A stretch of DNA of 64,000 nt from Duganella sp. Root336D2 (lineage in GTDB: Bacteria > Pseudomonadota > Gammaproteobacteria > Burkholderiales > Burkholderiaceae_D): the NCBI RefSeq assembly GCF_001425005.1, contig NZ_LMDB01000001.1, positions 560,393 through 624,392 on the forward strand. The letters are read 5' to 3'. A program made the translations under genes and the position numbers. Position 1 is the stretch's first letter. Every line of letters begins with the position of its first letter. Below the pieces are notes generated by a model. The model did not search any database. It had not been told where the DNA came from and saw only the letters and a list, made by a program, of their open reading frames with translations. Of this stretch, positions 8,763 to 16,592 are shown in pieces.

Positions 8763-10250
8763 ATGTCCCAACCGATTCGTTTCTTCTACCAGGGGCGCGT
8801 GCAGGAAGTCGATTCCGCCGCCCCGACCCGCACGGTGCTGCAACACCTGCGGGAAGACCTGCACTGCACCGGCACCAAGGAGGGCTGCGCCGAAGGCGAC
8901 TGCGGCGCCTGCACCGTGGTGATCGGCTCGCTGGTGGACGGCGAACTGGAAATGCGCAACGTGAATTCGTGCATCCAGTTCCTGCCGACGCTGGACGGCA
9001 AGGCAGTGTTCACGGTGGAAGACCTGAAACAGCCGGACGGCAGCCTGCATCCGGTGCAGGAAGCCCTGGTGGAATGCCATGGTTCCCAATGCGGTTTCTG
9101 CACCCCCGGCTTCGCCATGTCGCTGTGGAGCCTGTACCTGAAGCAGGAGGGGCAGAGCGCGCCGCCATGCCGCAAAACGATCGATGAGACATTATCCGGC
9201 AACCTGTGCCGCTGTACCGGTTACCGCCCGATTATTGATGCAGCCGCCCGCATGGGCGAGCTGCCGGCGGTCGGCTTCGACCGCGCAGCATTGAAGGCAG
9301 TCCTGCAAGGACTGCAACGAGACACCATGTTCAGCTACACCCACGACGGCCAGACTTTCCACGCACCGCGCACCCTGGCCGAGATGGCAGCCCTGCGGGC
9401 CGCCAAGCCGGCCGCCACCATCCTCGCCGGCTCGACCGACGTCGGCCTGTGGGTCACCAAGCAGATGCGCAACCTGGGCGACGTGATCTACACCCGCCAG
9501 TTGCATGAACTGCACCGCATCGCTACCGTCGACGGCAAGCTGGAAATCGGCGCCGCCGTATCGCTGGACGATGCCTACCAAGCCGTGCTGGAACTGTATC
9601 CGAACGATTCGCTGCACGAACTGTGGCAGCGCTTCGCCTCGCAGCCGATCCGCAGCACCGGCACCTTGGGCGGCAGCGTCGCCAACGGCTCGCCGATCGG
9701 CGACTCCGCACCATGGATGATTGTGCTCGGCGCCGAAATCGTACTGCGCTCCGACAAAGGCCAGCGCGTCCTGTTGCTGCAGGACTTCTACCTCGATTAC
9801 ATGAAGAAGGATTGGCAACCGGGCGAATTCGTGGAAGCCGTGCGCATCCCGGCGCCGAAAGCCGGCCAGCAATTCCGCACCTACAAACTGGCCAAGCGCT
9901 ACGACCAGGATATTTCTGCAGTCTGTGCCGCCTTCTCGCTCGAAGTCGATAGCGGCGTTGTCCGCAACGCCCACATCGCTTACGGCGGCATGGCCGCGAC
10001 CTCGCGCCGCGCACCGCTGGCCGAAGCTGCCATCAACGGCCAGCCATGGAACGAGGCCACGCTGCGTGCCGGCATGGAAGCGCTGGCAAAAGATTACACC
10101 CCGCTGACCGATATGCGCGCCTCCGCCAATTACCGCATGCGCACTGCGCAGAACCTGCTGCGCCGCTTCTGGATGGAGACTCGTCCCGAAGACGCAATAC
10201 CTGGCACTTACGTCAACGCTTACGCATTCAAGGAAGGAGCCGCTGCATGA
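8763..10250 (+). CDS. xdhA: Xanthine dehydrogenase small subunit (2Fe-2S and FAD)
   Basis: This subunit takes electrons from the molybdenum subunit through two 2Fe-2S clusters to FAD and NAD+. In the 495-residue product the plant-type cluster ligands are in CTGTKEGCAEGDCGACTV and the second cluster in CGFCTPGF and CRCTGYRP, followed by the FAD domain (AGSTDVGLWVTK, then STGTLGGSVANGSPIGD). The chosen ATG follows AAGGAG with good spacing; an upstream in-frame start at 8697 would overlap the permease gene and lacks a ribosome site. The stop overlaps the xdhB start in ATGA. Confidence 0.95.
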   Translation: MSQPIRFFYQGRVQEVDSAAPTRTVLQHLREDLHCTGTKEGCAEGDCGACTVVIGSLVDGELEMRNVNSCIQFLPTLDGKAVFTVEDLKQPDGSLHPVQEALVECHGSQCGFCTPGFAMSLWSLYLKQEGQSAPPCRKTIDETLSGNLCRCTGYRPIIDAAARMGELPAVGFDRAALKAVLQGLQRDTMFSYTHDGQTFHAPRTLAEMAALRAAKPAATILAGSTDVGLWVTKQMRNLGDVIYTRQLHELHRIATVDGKLEIGAAVSLDDAYQAVLELYPNDSLHELWQRFASQPIRSTGTLGGSVANGSPIGDSAPWMIVLGAEIVLRSDKGQRVLLLQDFYLDYMKKDWQPGEFVEAVRIPAPKAGQQFRTYKLAKRYDQDISAVCAAFSLEVDSGVVRNAHIAYGGMAATSRRAPLAEAAINGQPWNEATLRAGMEALAKDYTPLTDMRASANYRMRTAQNLLRRFWMETRPEDAIPGTYVNAYAFKEGAAA

Positions 10251-12592
10251 ACAGCAAGTCCGAACAGTTCATGACGCTCGGCGCCGCCAAAGGCTGGTCT
10301 GAAGTGGGCCAGAGCCACCCGCATGAATCGGCTATCCTGCACGTCCTGGGTGAAGCCGTCTACACTGACGACATCCCCGAAGCGCAAGGTACGCTGCACG
10401 CCGCACTGGGCCTGTCCACGAAAGCGCATGCCCGCATCGTGTCGCTCAACCTGGAGCCGGTGAAGGCCATGCCGGGCGTGGTGGCCGTGTACACCTGCAA
10501 GGACATCCCCGGCACCAATGACTGCGGCCCGATCATCCACGACGACCCTATCCTCGCCGAACAGAAAGTGGAGTACGTCGGCCAGCCAGTCTTCATCGTG
10601 GTCGCAGACACGCACGACAACGCGCGCCGCGCCGCGCGCAAGGCCGACATCCAGTATGAAGAGCTGCCAGCCATCCTGACGCCGGAAGCGGCGCGCGATG
10701 CCGAATCGTTCGTGGTTCCCCCAATGCGCCTGACGCGCGGCGACGCGCAAGCGGCTTTCGAGCGCTCCCCGAACATCCTGGAAGGCAAGCTGCACGTAGG
10801 CGGCCAGGAGCAGTTCTACCTGGAAGGCCAGATCTCGTACGCCGTCCCGAAGGAAGGCAAGGGCATGCATGTCTATTGCTCCACCCAGCACCCGACCGAA
10901 ATGCAGCACGTGGTATCGCACGCCCTGAACTACCCTTCGCACGCCGTGGTGGTGGAATGCCGGCGCATGGGTGGCGGCTTCGGCGGCAAGGAATCGCAGT
11001 CCGCGCTGTGGGCCGCCTGCGCCGCCGTCAGCGCCGCGCGCCTGAAGCGCCCCGTGAAGCTGCGCGCCGACCGCGACGACGACATGATGGTCACCGGCAA
11101 GCGCCACTGCTTCTATTACGAGTACGAGATCGGCTACGACCACCAGGGCCTGATCACCGCTGCCAAAGTGCAGATGGTGACCCGCGCCGGCTTCTCTGCC
11201 GACCTGTCCGCGCCGGTGGCAACGCGCGCCATCTGCCACTTCGACAACACCTACTACCTGTCGGATGTGGATATCCGCGCCATGGCCGGCAAGACCAACA
11301 CCCAGTCCAACACCGCGTTCCGCGGCTTCGGCGGCCCGCAAGGCGCCATCGCGATCGAGTACATCATCGACGAGATCGCCCGCAACCTCGGCAAGGACGC
11401 ACTGGACGTCCGCAAGCTGAACTTCTACGGCCGCAACGACGAAGAAGGCCGCAACGTCACGCAATACGGCCAGAAGGTGGTCGACAACGTGATCCACGAG
11501 CTGGTGGCGCAGCTGGAAAGCGACACCAAATACCGCTCCCGCCGTGAGGCTGTACACAAATTCAACGCGAGCAACCCGGTACTGAAGAAAGGCCTGGCCC
11601 TGACGCCGGTGAAATTCGGCATCGCCTTCAACGTCACCCACTTCAACCAGGCCGGCGCGCTGGTGCACATCTACGTCGACGGCTCGGTACTGGTGAACCA
11701 CGGCGGCACTGAAATGGGCCAGGGCATCAATACCAAGGTGTGCCTGGTGGTGGCGCATGAACTGGGCATTCCGCTGTCCAGCGTGCGCGCCTCCGCCACC
11801 GACACCAGCAAGGTCGCCAACACCTCCGCCACCGCCGCCTCCACCGGCGCCGATTTGAACGGCAAGGCAGCGCAGGACGCCGCCCACACGCTGCGCAGGC
11901 GCCTGGTGGAATTCGCCGCGAAATCATTTGGCGTGACAGCCGAAGAAGTCATCCTGGCCAACGGCACCGTATTCGCCGGCGAAACCGTCATTCCGTTCGC
12001 CGACCTGGTGCAAAAAGCCTACCTGGCGCGCGTGCAGTTATGGTCCGACGGTTTCTACGCCACGCCGGGCCTGAGCTGGGACCGCGAAACCATGAGCGGC
12101 AATCCGTTCGGCTATTACGCCTACGGCGCCTCGGTATCGGAAGTAATCGTCGACACGCTGACCGGCGAATGGAAGCTGCTGAAGGCAGACTGCCTGTACG
12201 ACGCCGGCAATTCCCTCAACCCCGCCATCGACGTCGGCCAGGTGGAAGGCGCCTTCATGCAGGGCATGGGCTGGCTGACGACCGAAGAGCTATGGTGGAA
12301 CCAGCAGGGCAAGCTGATGACGCATGCGCCGTCGACTTACAAGATTCCCGGCGTGTCCGACTGCCCTGAAGACTTCAATGTGCGCCTGTTCAGGAACCGC
12401 AACCCGTTCGACAGCATCCACCGCTCCAAAGCGGTCGGCGAACCGCCGCTGCTGCTGCCGTTCTCCGTGTTCCTGGCCATTCGCGACGCCGTCGCCTCGG
12501 TCGGCAACTATCGCATCAACCCGCCGCTGCGGGCTCCTGCGACCGGTGAAGCAATCCTCGACGCGGTGGACGCTGTTCGCGCGCAGGCATAG
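10247..12592 (+). CDS. xdhB: Xanthine dehydrogenase large subunit (molybdopterin-binding)
   Basis: The catalytic subunit hydroxylates hypoxanthine and xanthine at the molybdenum cofactor, giving urate. The 781-residue product has RMGGGFGGKESQ and FRGFGGPQGA for cofactor binding and KAVGEPPLLLPF near the C-terminus, which carries the conserved catalytic Glu. The ATG overlaps the xdhA stop, with AAGGAG 10 bases upstream. XdhC, the usual sulfuration chaperone encoded next to xdhB, is absent here: the next gene is a membrane channel two bases downstream. XdhC must be supplied from elsewhere if the enzyme is active. Confidence 0.95.
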   Translation: MNSKSEQFMTLGAAKGWSEVGQSHPHESAILHVLGEAVYTDDIPEAQGTLHAALGLSTKAHARIVSLNLEPVKAMPGVVAVYTCKDIPGTNDCGPIIHDDPILAEQKVEYVGQPVFIVVADTHDNARRAARKADIQYEELPAILTPEAARDAESFVVPPMRLTRGDAQAAFERSPNILEGKLHVGGQEQFYLEGQISYAVPKEGKGMHVYCSTQHPTEMQHVVSHALNYPSHAVVVECRRMGGGFGGKESQSALWAACAAVSAARLKRPVKLRADRDDDMMVTGKRHCFYYEYEIGYDHQGLITAAKVQMVTRAGFSADLSAPVATRAICHFDNTYYLSDVDIRAMAGKTNTQSNTAFRGFGGPQGAIAIEYIIDEIARNLGKDALDVRKLNFYGRNDEEGRNVTQYGQKVVDNVIHELVAQLESDTKYRSRREAVHKFNASNPVLKKGLALTPVKFGIAFNVTHFNQAGALVHIYVDGSVLVNHGGTEMGQGINTKVCLVVAHELGIPLSSVRASATDTSKVANTSATAASTGADLNGKAAQDAAHTLRRRLVEFAAKSFGVTAEEVILANGTVFAGETVIPFADLVQKAYLARVQLWSDGFYATPGLSWDRETMSGNPFGYYAYGASVSEVIVDTLTGEWKLLKADCLYDAGNSLNPAIDVGQVEGAFMQGMGWLTTEELWWNQQGKLMTHAPSTYKIPGVSDCPEDFNVRLFRNRNPFDSIHRSKAVGEPPLLLPFSVFLAIRDAVASVGNYRINPPLRAPATGEAILDAVDAVRAQA

Positions 12593-12594
12593 GC

Positions 12595-13296
12595 ATGACG
12601 CTCGCAAGACGCCTTGCCGCCGAGGCACTGGGCACGGCGCTGCTGCTGGCCGTGGTGGTGGGGTCCGCCACCGCGGCCGACCGGCTGGCCGGCGGCAACG
12701 CCGCCATCGCCCTCTTCGCCAATTCGGTCGCAAGCGCCAGCGGCCTGTTGGCGCTGATCCTTGCGTTCAGCACCGTTTCCGGCGCCCATTTCAACCCCGC
12801 TGTTACGTTGTCCGAAGCCTGGCAAGGCGGCATGAGGTGGAGCGATACGCTGCCCTATGCAGCGGCACAGGTCTGCGGCGCCTTCGCCGGCGTCGCGGCC
12901 GCCCACGCAATGTTTGGCGAGCCGGTCTTCGCCGCAGCTGTCCACGCCAGGACCGGTGCGGCGCAGTGGTGGAGCGAGTTCGTCGCCACCTTCGGCCTGA
13001 TTCTCGTCATCAGCGGCTGCGCGCGCAGCCGGCCGGCGATCACGCCGTTTGCCGTCGCCGCCTACATCGTCTCAGCGTACTGGTTCACCGCATCGGGCGC
13101 GTTCGCCAATCCCGCGCTCACTCTGGCGCGGACCGCGACCGGTACGGTGGCAGGTATTCGGCTGGAAGACGTAACCGGTTACGTCGCCGCCCAAATGCTC
13201 GGCGCCATCGCAGCGACAGTACTCATTACATGGCTGCATAGTCCAGCGAAGATTCCAGCCGAAATGCACCGGGCGTCACACCCTGCCAATCCTTGA
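12595..13296 (+). CDS. MIP/aquaporin-family channel
   Basis: A 233-residue integral membrane channel with six hydrophobic helices and two NPA half-helices: HFNPAVT (NPA at 67-69) and FANPALT (172-174). Classical water channels have Arg right after the second NPA. Here Leu175 follows and Arg comes only at 179 (NPALTLAR), as in AqpS-like bacterial channels sometimes linked with arsenite, so a small neutral solute other than water is possible. It starts two bases after xdhB and is probably translated from the same mRNA. Its last 71 bases overlap the convergent AraC gene. Confidence 0.88.
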   Translation: MTLARRLAAEALGTALLLAVVVGSATAADRLAGGNAAIALFANSVASASGLLALILAFSTVSGAHFNPAVTLSEAWQGGMRWSDTLPYAAAQVCGAFAGVAAAHAMFGEPVFAAAVHARTGAAQWWSEFVATFGLILVISGCARSRPAITPFAVAAYIVSAYWFTASGAFANPALTLARTATGTVAGIRLEDVTGYVAAQMLGAIAATVLITWLHSPAKIPAEMHRASHPANP

Positions 13297-14242
13297 AGGC
13301 ACGGATGAATGAATTGACATCCTGGAAGCCGAGCAGGAACGCGATCTCCCCCTGTGCAATGCCCGGCTTCCGCAGATAGTGCACGGCAAGCTGCCTGCGC
13401 GTCGCGTTCAGGATGCCCTTGAATGTAGCCGACTCCTCGCTCAGCTGCCGCTGCAGACTGCGCTTGCTCAGGGCGAGATTCTTCGCCACATCGTCCACCG
13501 TGTACTGGCCGGCCGGCAGCCCTTCCAGCAGCACGGCCTTGACCCGTTCGCTCATCGTCGCCGATGCATTCAAGCTACCCAGGCGCTCGCGCAAGCCGGC
13601 TTCGAAGAACGTCCACATCGCCTCGTTCGCGGTGAGGAAATGGCGCGCTGCATCCTCCCTGGAGAACGTGACCGTGACCCCATTGCCGGCTCCCGGCATG
13701 ACACCGAAATACTCCCTGTAATCCTCGATACGATCCGGCAGCTCCGGCATCGACACTGCGATCGGCACCACGCGATGGCGCGTCGCAAGGCGTACCAACT
13801 GGGTCAGGAAGACTGTCTCCGCAGCCGCCATACTGCGCGGGATCGGCCCCGCGTCCGCATAGCACTCCAGCGTCGCCGAGGTGCCGCAGTCCGTGATTTC
13901 GACCAGCAAGGCCAGTGGTCCAAACAGCTTCTTGAAGACAGACAAGCGCTGAAAGGCGATATTCAGGTTAGGGCTGCACAGGCTGGCGAAGATCGGCGGA
14001 TCGAACGCTTCCACCGAGATTGCCTGCCCTATCCGGAGCGGCAGCACCATATCGTCACCTGCCGTATCCTCGATCACCTGCCATAGCTGGAAGAACTGCG
14101 CCGGCGAAATCGAAGCATCCTGGCGTGCGAACAAGTCCGCAGGAAGGCCCGCAAGGCGCAATACCCGCGCCGGATCGATGCCCATGTCTGCAAGCAGAAG
14201 CTTCCAGCCGGGCTGGATGGCGAAATGCGAGGGATGTCTCAT
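13226..14242 (-). CDS. AraC-family transcriptional regulator (arabinose-binding-like N-terminus)
   Basis: A 338-residue regulator. The N-terminal two-thirds looks like the OruR/ArgR-type AraC sensing domain (GWKLLLADMGIDPARVLRLA, LWQVIEDTAGDD). The C-terminal double helix-turn-helix reads YTVDDVAKNLALSKRSLQRQL, then IAQGEIAFLLGFQDVNSFIRAFKDW with GVTPGAFR. It starts three bases after the stop of the reductase gene, so the pair is one operon and the reductase is its likely target. The 3' end overlaps the channel gene by 71 bases on the other strand. Confidence 0.88.
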   Translation of the reverse strand: MRHPSHFAIQPGWKLLLADMGIDPARVLRLAGLPADLFARQDASISPAQFFQLWQVIEDTAGDDMVLPLRIGQAISVEAFDPPIFASLCSPNLNIAFQRLSVFKKLFGPLALLVEITDCGTSATLECYADAGPIPRSMAAAETVFLTQLVRLATRHRVVPIAVSMPELPDRIEDYREYFGVMPGAGNGVTVTFSREDAARHFLTANEAMWTFFEAGLRERLGSLNASATMSERVKAVLLEGLPAGQYTVDDVAKNLALSKRSLQRQLSEESATFKGILNATRRQLAVHYLRKPGIAQGEIAFLLGFQDVNSFIRAFKDWQGVTPGAFRLESSLDYAAM

Positions 14243-14245
14243 GCT

Positions 14246-15313
14246 TTAAGGTTTAGGAATCAGGCCATTGTCGATCATCTGCTGGAACATATCGCGGATC
14301 GACGACTCCAGTGGACGATACACCATGCCCAGTTCGCGCGCACTCTTGCTGCTGTCCGCAAACCACGAAAAGCCCACATTGCGCGACACAAACTTGCGCG
14401 TGGTGGATCTATCCACGATCGGCGCGACCAGCCATACCAGCCACTTCGGCAGTGTACGGCGCGGCACAGGGTAGGCAGCAAAATTGGGCAGGAGCGCTTT
14501 GGCGATGCCCAGCAGCGAAGTGTTATGGCCGGAGATGATATGGCGGCCCTTCGCCTGCGGCAGGTAGGCGGCGCGCAAATGTGCGTCCGCCAGGTCGCGC
14601 ACATCCACCGCGCCAAGGCCCAGGTCGGGGACGCCGGATTTCATGCGTCCATCCCCCATCTGGCGCACGATGTTGAAACTCTCCGAAGTGCCGTGCGGGT
14701 TCACGCCAGGGCCGATCACCAGGCTTGGATTGACCACCACCAGTTGCCACGCCGACTGGCGCCTGGCGATTTCCCACGCCTCGCGTTCGGCAACTGCTTT
14801 TGAGTAGGAATACGGCGCATGACCGAGGGACGAGCTGCTGTTCCACACCTCCTCGGTAAACACGCCATCCGGGGTCGTATTGATATCGGCATTGTCGCCG
14901 TAGATGGCAGCGCAGCTGCTGGTCAGCACCACGCGCTTTACGGAATCGGTGCGGTTCGCCGTTTCGAGGACGTTACGGGTTCCAAGCAGGGCCGGATCGA
15001 CCAGCTCTTTTTGCGGATCGCGGATGTTCAGGGTGAATGGCGACGCGGTGTGGAAGACGATGCCGCAGCCGGCCATGGCGTCGTCGAACGAACCATTATC
15101 GAGCAGGTCAGCCTTGAAATAGCGAATGGTGCCCGGCAGCTTCTCAGCCAGTTCATCCAGGTGCCGGATTTTGCTGCGGTCATCGGGATTTCGCACCGCC
15201 GCGTGGACGGTAACGCCCTCCTCCAGCAGCCGCTTCACGATCCAGCCTGCGACATAACCGGTGGCACCGGTGACCAGGACGGGCCTGGTTTTATCAACTT
15301 CCAACTTGCTCAT
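14246..15313 (-). CDS. NAD(P)-dependent SDR reductase (dihydroflavonol-4-reductase-like)
   Basis: An extended short-chain dehydrogenase of 355 residues that probably reduces an aldehyde or ketone. The nucleotide site is VTGATGYVAG at about 14-23, and the catalytic Tyr-Lys pair is YSYSKAVAE at about 167. VLTSSCAAIYGD supplies the active-site Ser. The overall pattern is that of the DFR/cinnamoyl-CoA reductase/methylglyoxal reductase branch. It is first in an operon with the AraC regulator. The substrate is not predictable from sequence. Confidence 0.88.
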   Translation of the reverse strand: MSKLEVDKTRPVLVTGATGYVAGWIVKRLLEEGVTVHAAVRNPDDRSKIRHLDELAEKLPGTIRYFKADLLDNGSFDDAMAGCGIVFHTASPFTLNIRDPQKELVDPALLGTRNVLETANRTDSVKRVVLTSSCAAIYGDNADINTTPDGVFTEEVWNSSSSLGHAPYSYSKAVAEREAWEIARRQSAWQLVVVNPSLVIGPGVNPHGTSESFNIVRQMGDGRMKSGVPDLGLGAVDVRDLADAHLRAAYLPQAKGRHIISGHNTSLLGIAKALLPNFAAYPVPRRTLPKWLVWLVAPIVDRSTTRKFVSRNVGFSWFADSSKSARELGMVYRPLESSIRDMFQQMIDNGLIPKP

Positions 15314-15414
15314 GTTTGGTTCCTAAATAGTCAGCGATAGGGAGAGCTTATCGCTACCCTGCACCCAGGTCACTAGCAAACCGCGCCAACCCGCACGCAA
15401 TGCGTGCCGAAAAG

Positions 15415-15443
15415 TCGGTGCCAGGTCTGTCATTTGGACACGC
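15415..15443. repeat. REP-family inverted repeat, left arm
   Basis: A 29-base arm starting TCGGTGCCAGGTCTG and preceded by AAAG. It matches the right arm at 15549-15577 in inverted orientation with one mismatch. It resembles the AAAGTCGGGGTCAG repeats at 47502, 48418 and 58312, so it belongs to the same REP family. Confidence 0.8.
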
Positions 15444-15486
15444 ACGACACACCTTTGACATTTATCAGTACTTTCCACCTCAAAAG

Positions 15487-15525
15487 AAAACACCCGCTGG
15501 CCGATTGCGTCGGAGCGGGTGTTTT
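15487..15525 (-). terminator. Bidirectional-looking terminator after ribB
   Basis: A perfect 12-base inverted repeat (15487-15498 with 15514-15525) has an extra CCGA/TCGG pairing inside the loop. Reading leftward it ends GTTTTCTTTTG. It lies 55 bases past the ribB stop. T-rich sequence flanks both sides, so it could also stop rightward transcription. It sits between the two REP arms. Confidence 0.8.
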
Positions 15526-15548
15526 GATTTAGATCAAAGGTGCAGGCA

Positions 15549-15577
15549 GCGTGTCCGAATGACAGACCTGGCACCGA
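15549..15577. repeat. REP-family inverted repeat, right arm
   Basis: A 29-base arm ending CAGACCTGGCACCGA, the inverted partner of 15415-15443 with one mismatch. It begins three bases beyond the ribB stop codon. The two arms enclose 105 bases that hold the ribB terminator and no gene. Confidence 0.8.
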
Positions 15578-15580
15578 ATT

Positions 15581-16222
15581 TTAGCCACGCTTGCGCCATT
15601 CGATCAGCTCGGCAATCGTCAGGATCGGCATGCTGTGCAGCTGGGCAAATCGTTCAATCGCTTCGCCGCGCATCATGGTGCCGTCGGGGTTCATCAGCTC
15701 GCACAGCACGGCGGACGGGGACAGGCCTGCCATCCTTGCCAGGTCGACCGAGCCTTCCGTGTGGCCGGCTCGCATCAATACGCCGCCAGGCGTGGCGCGC
15801 AGCGGGAAGACGTGGCCGGGACGCACCACGTCTTCCGGACTTGCGCCATGCGCGGCTGCGGCGCGGATCGTCGTGACGCGGTCTGCGGCCGATACACCGG
15901 TTGTGACACCATGCCGCGCTTCGATCGATACCGTGAACGGCGTGCCGTACTTGCTGCCATTTTCCGCGGCCATCGGCGGCAATTCGAGTTCGCGCACCTT
16001 TTCCGCGGTGAGGCACAGGCACACGATGCCGCTGCATTCGCGGATCATCAGGGCCATGGTTTCAACTGTCAGGCGGTCGGTGGCGACGATCAGGTCGGCC
16101 TCGTTCTCACGGTCGAAATCATCCAGCAGGATAACGGGAACACCGGCGCGCATGGCGTCCAGCGCCGCGTGCATGCGGGCTTCGAGGTCGGTACTTTGAA
16201 GGATAAATTCAGGGGACAACAT
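15581..16222 (-). CDS. ribB: 3,4-dihydroxy-2-butanone 4-phosphate synthase
   Basis: RibB converts ribulose 5-phosphate to the four-carbon riboflavin precursor plus formate, needing Mg2+. The 213-residue product has the active-site acidic loop [10 protein letters not shown] (34-43), the [12 protein letters not shown] motif, and [12 protein letters not shown] near the C-terminus. Its length is that of a RibB-only enzyme without a GTP cyclohydrolase II domain. GAGGAG lies 7 bases before the start. An FMN riboswitch upstream shows feedback control by flavin. It stands apart from other rib genes. Confidence 0.95.
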   Translation of the reverse strand: MLSPEFILQSTDLEARMHAALDAMRAGVPVILLDDFDRENEADLIVATDRLTVETMALMIRECSGIVCLCLTAEKVRELELPPMAAENGSKYGTPFTVSIEARHGVTTGVSAADRVTTIRAAAAHGASPEDVVRPGHVFPLRATPGGVLMRAGHTEGSVDLARMAGLSPSAVLCELMNPDGTMMRGEAIERFAQLHSMPILTIAELIEWRKRG

Positions 16223-16327
16223 AGGAAACGCTCCTCGCTAAAAGTTAACGAAAAACGCTCCAGGGCAAGCGAATAGGCGCGGCTACCCTTACCGCCAAGG
16301 CTGGCAGGGAATACGCGCGACAGCGCA

Positions 16328-16473
16328 CATCTTCTTTCATCCGGACTATACCGTCGGCCCTGGAATCTCACCAGGTCTGCTGACCCTGCCCGTTGCTGCC
16401 AGGCAGGCGCTCGCGGGCTCGAACGTTGCCGCTCTTACCGCCGGTGGGGAATCGCACCCCGCCCCGAAGACGT
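16328..16473 (-). promoter_or_regulatory. FMN riboswitch (RFN element) controlling ribB
   Basis: On the minus strand the roughly 146-nt element carries the conserved RFN blocks: TTCGGGGCGGGGTG, CCCCACCGGCGGTAA, AGCCCGCGAGCG, GTCAGCAGACCTGGTGAGA, and CCGACGGTATAGTCCGGATG followed by AAAGAAGATG. The outer helix pairs CGTCTTC with GAAGATG. About 105 nt separate it from the ribB start. That spacer has no strong hairpin with a U-tract, so control is more likely at translation initiation than by termination, which is an inference. Confidence 0.96.
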
Positions 16474-16505
16474 AATTATTTTGCCTGCACGGTGCAGGCG
16501 GCGGG

Positions 16506-16535
16506 ATTTTAGCAGTGTTTTTGAAAACCGGTAAA
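16506..16535 (-). promoter_or_regulatory. Candidate sigma-70 promoter for ribB
   Basis: On the minus strand TTTACC (16535-16530) and TAAAAT (16511-16506) are separated by 18 bases. This places the transcript start about 25-30 bases before the riboswitch. It is the only good pair in the 80 bases between the riboswitch and flhA. Confidence 0.55.
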
Positions 16536-16592
16536 GCCGGGTACGGGCAACATCGCACAACCGCAATCCGCAGCCCGGAAACCGTGCCGGGT

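Noticed and set aside
10220..11887. A 555-codon open frame opposite xdhB
   Set aside because: Antisense shadow; the Val/His/Gly-rich product has no domain, and XdhB is fully conserved on the plus strand.
15323..15574. An 83-codon open frame covering the REP arms and terminator
   Set aside because: It is made entirely of inverted repeats and the ribB terminator, and has no ribosome site.
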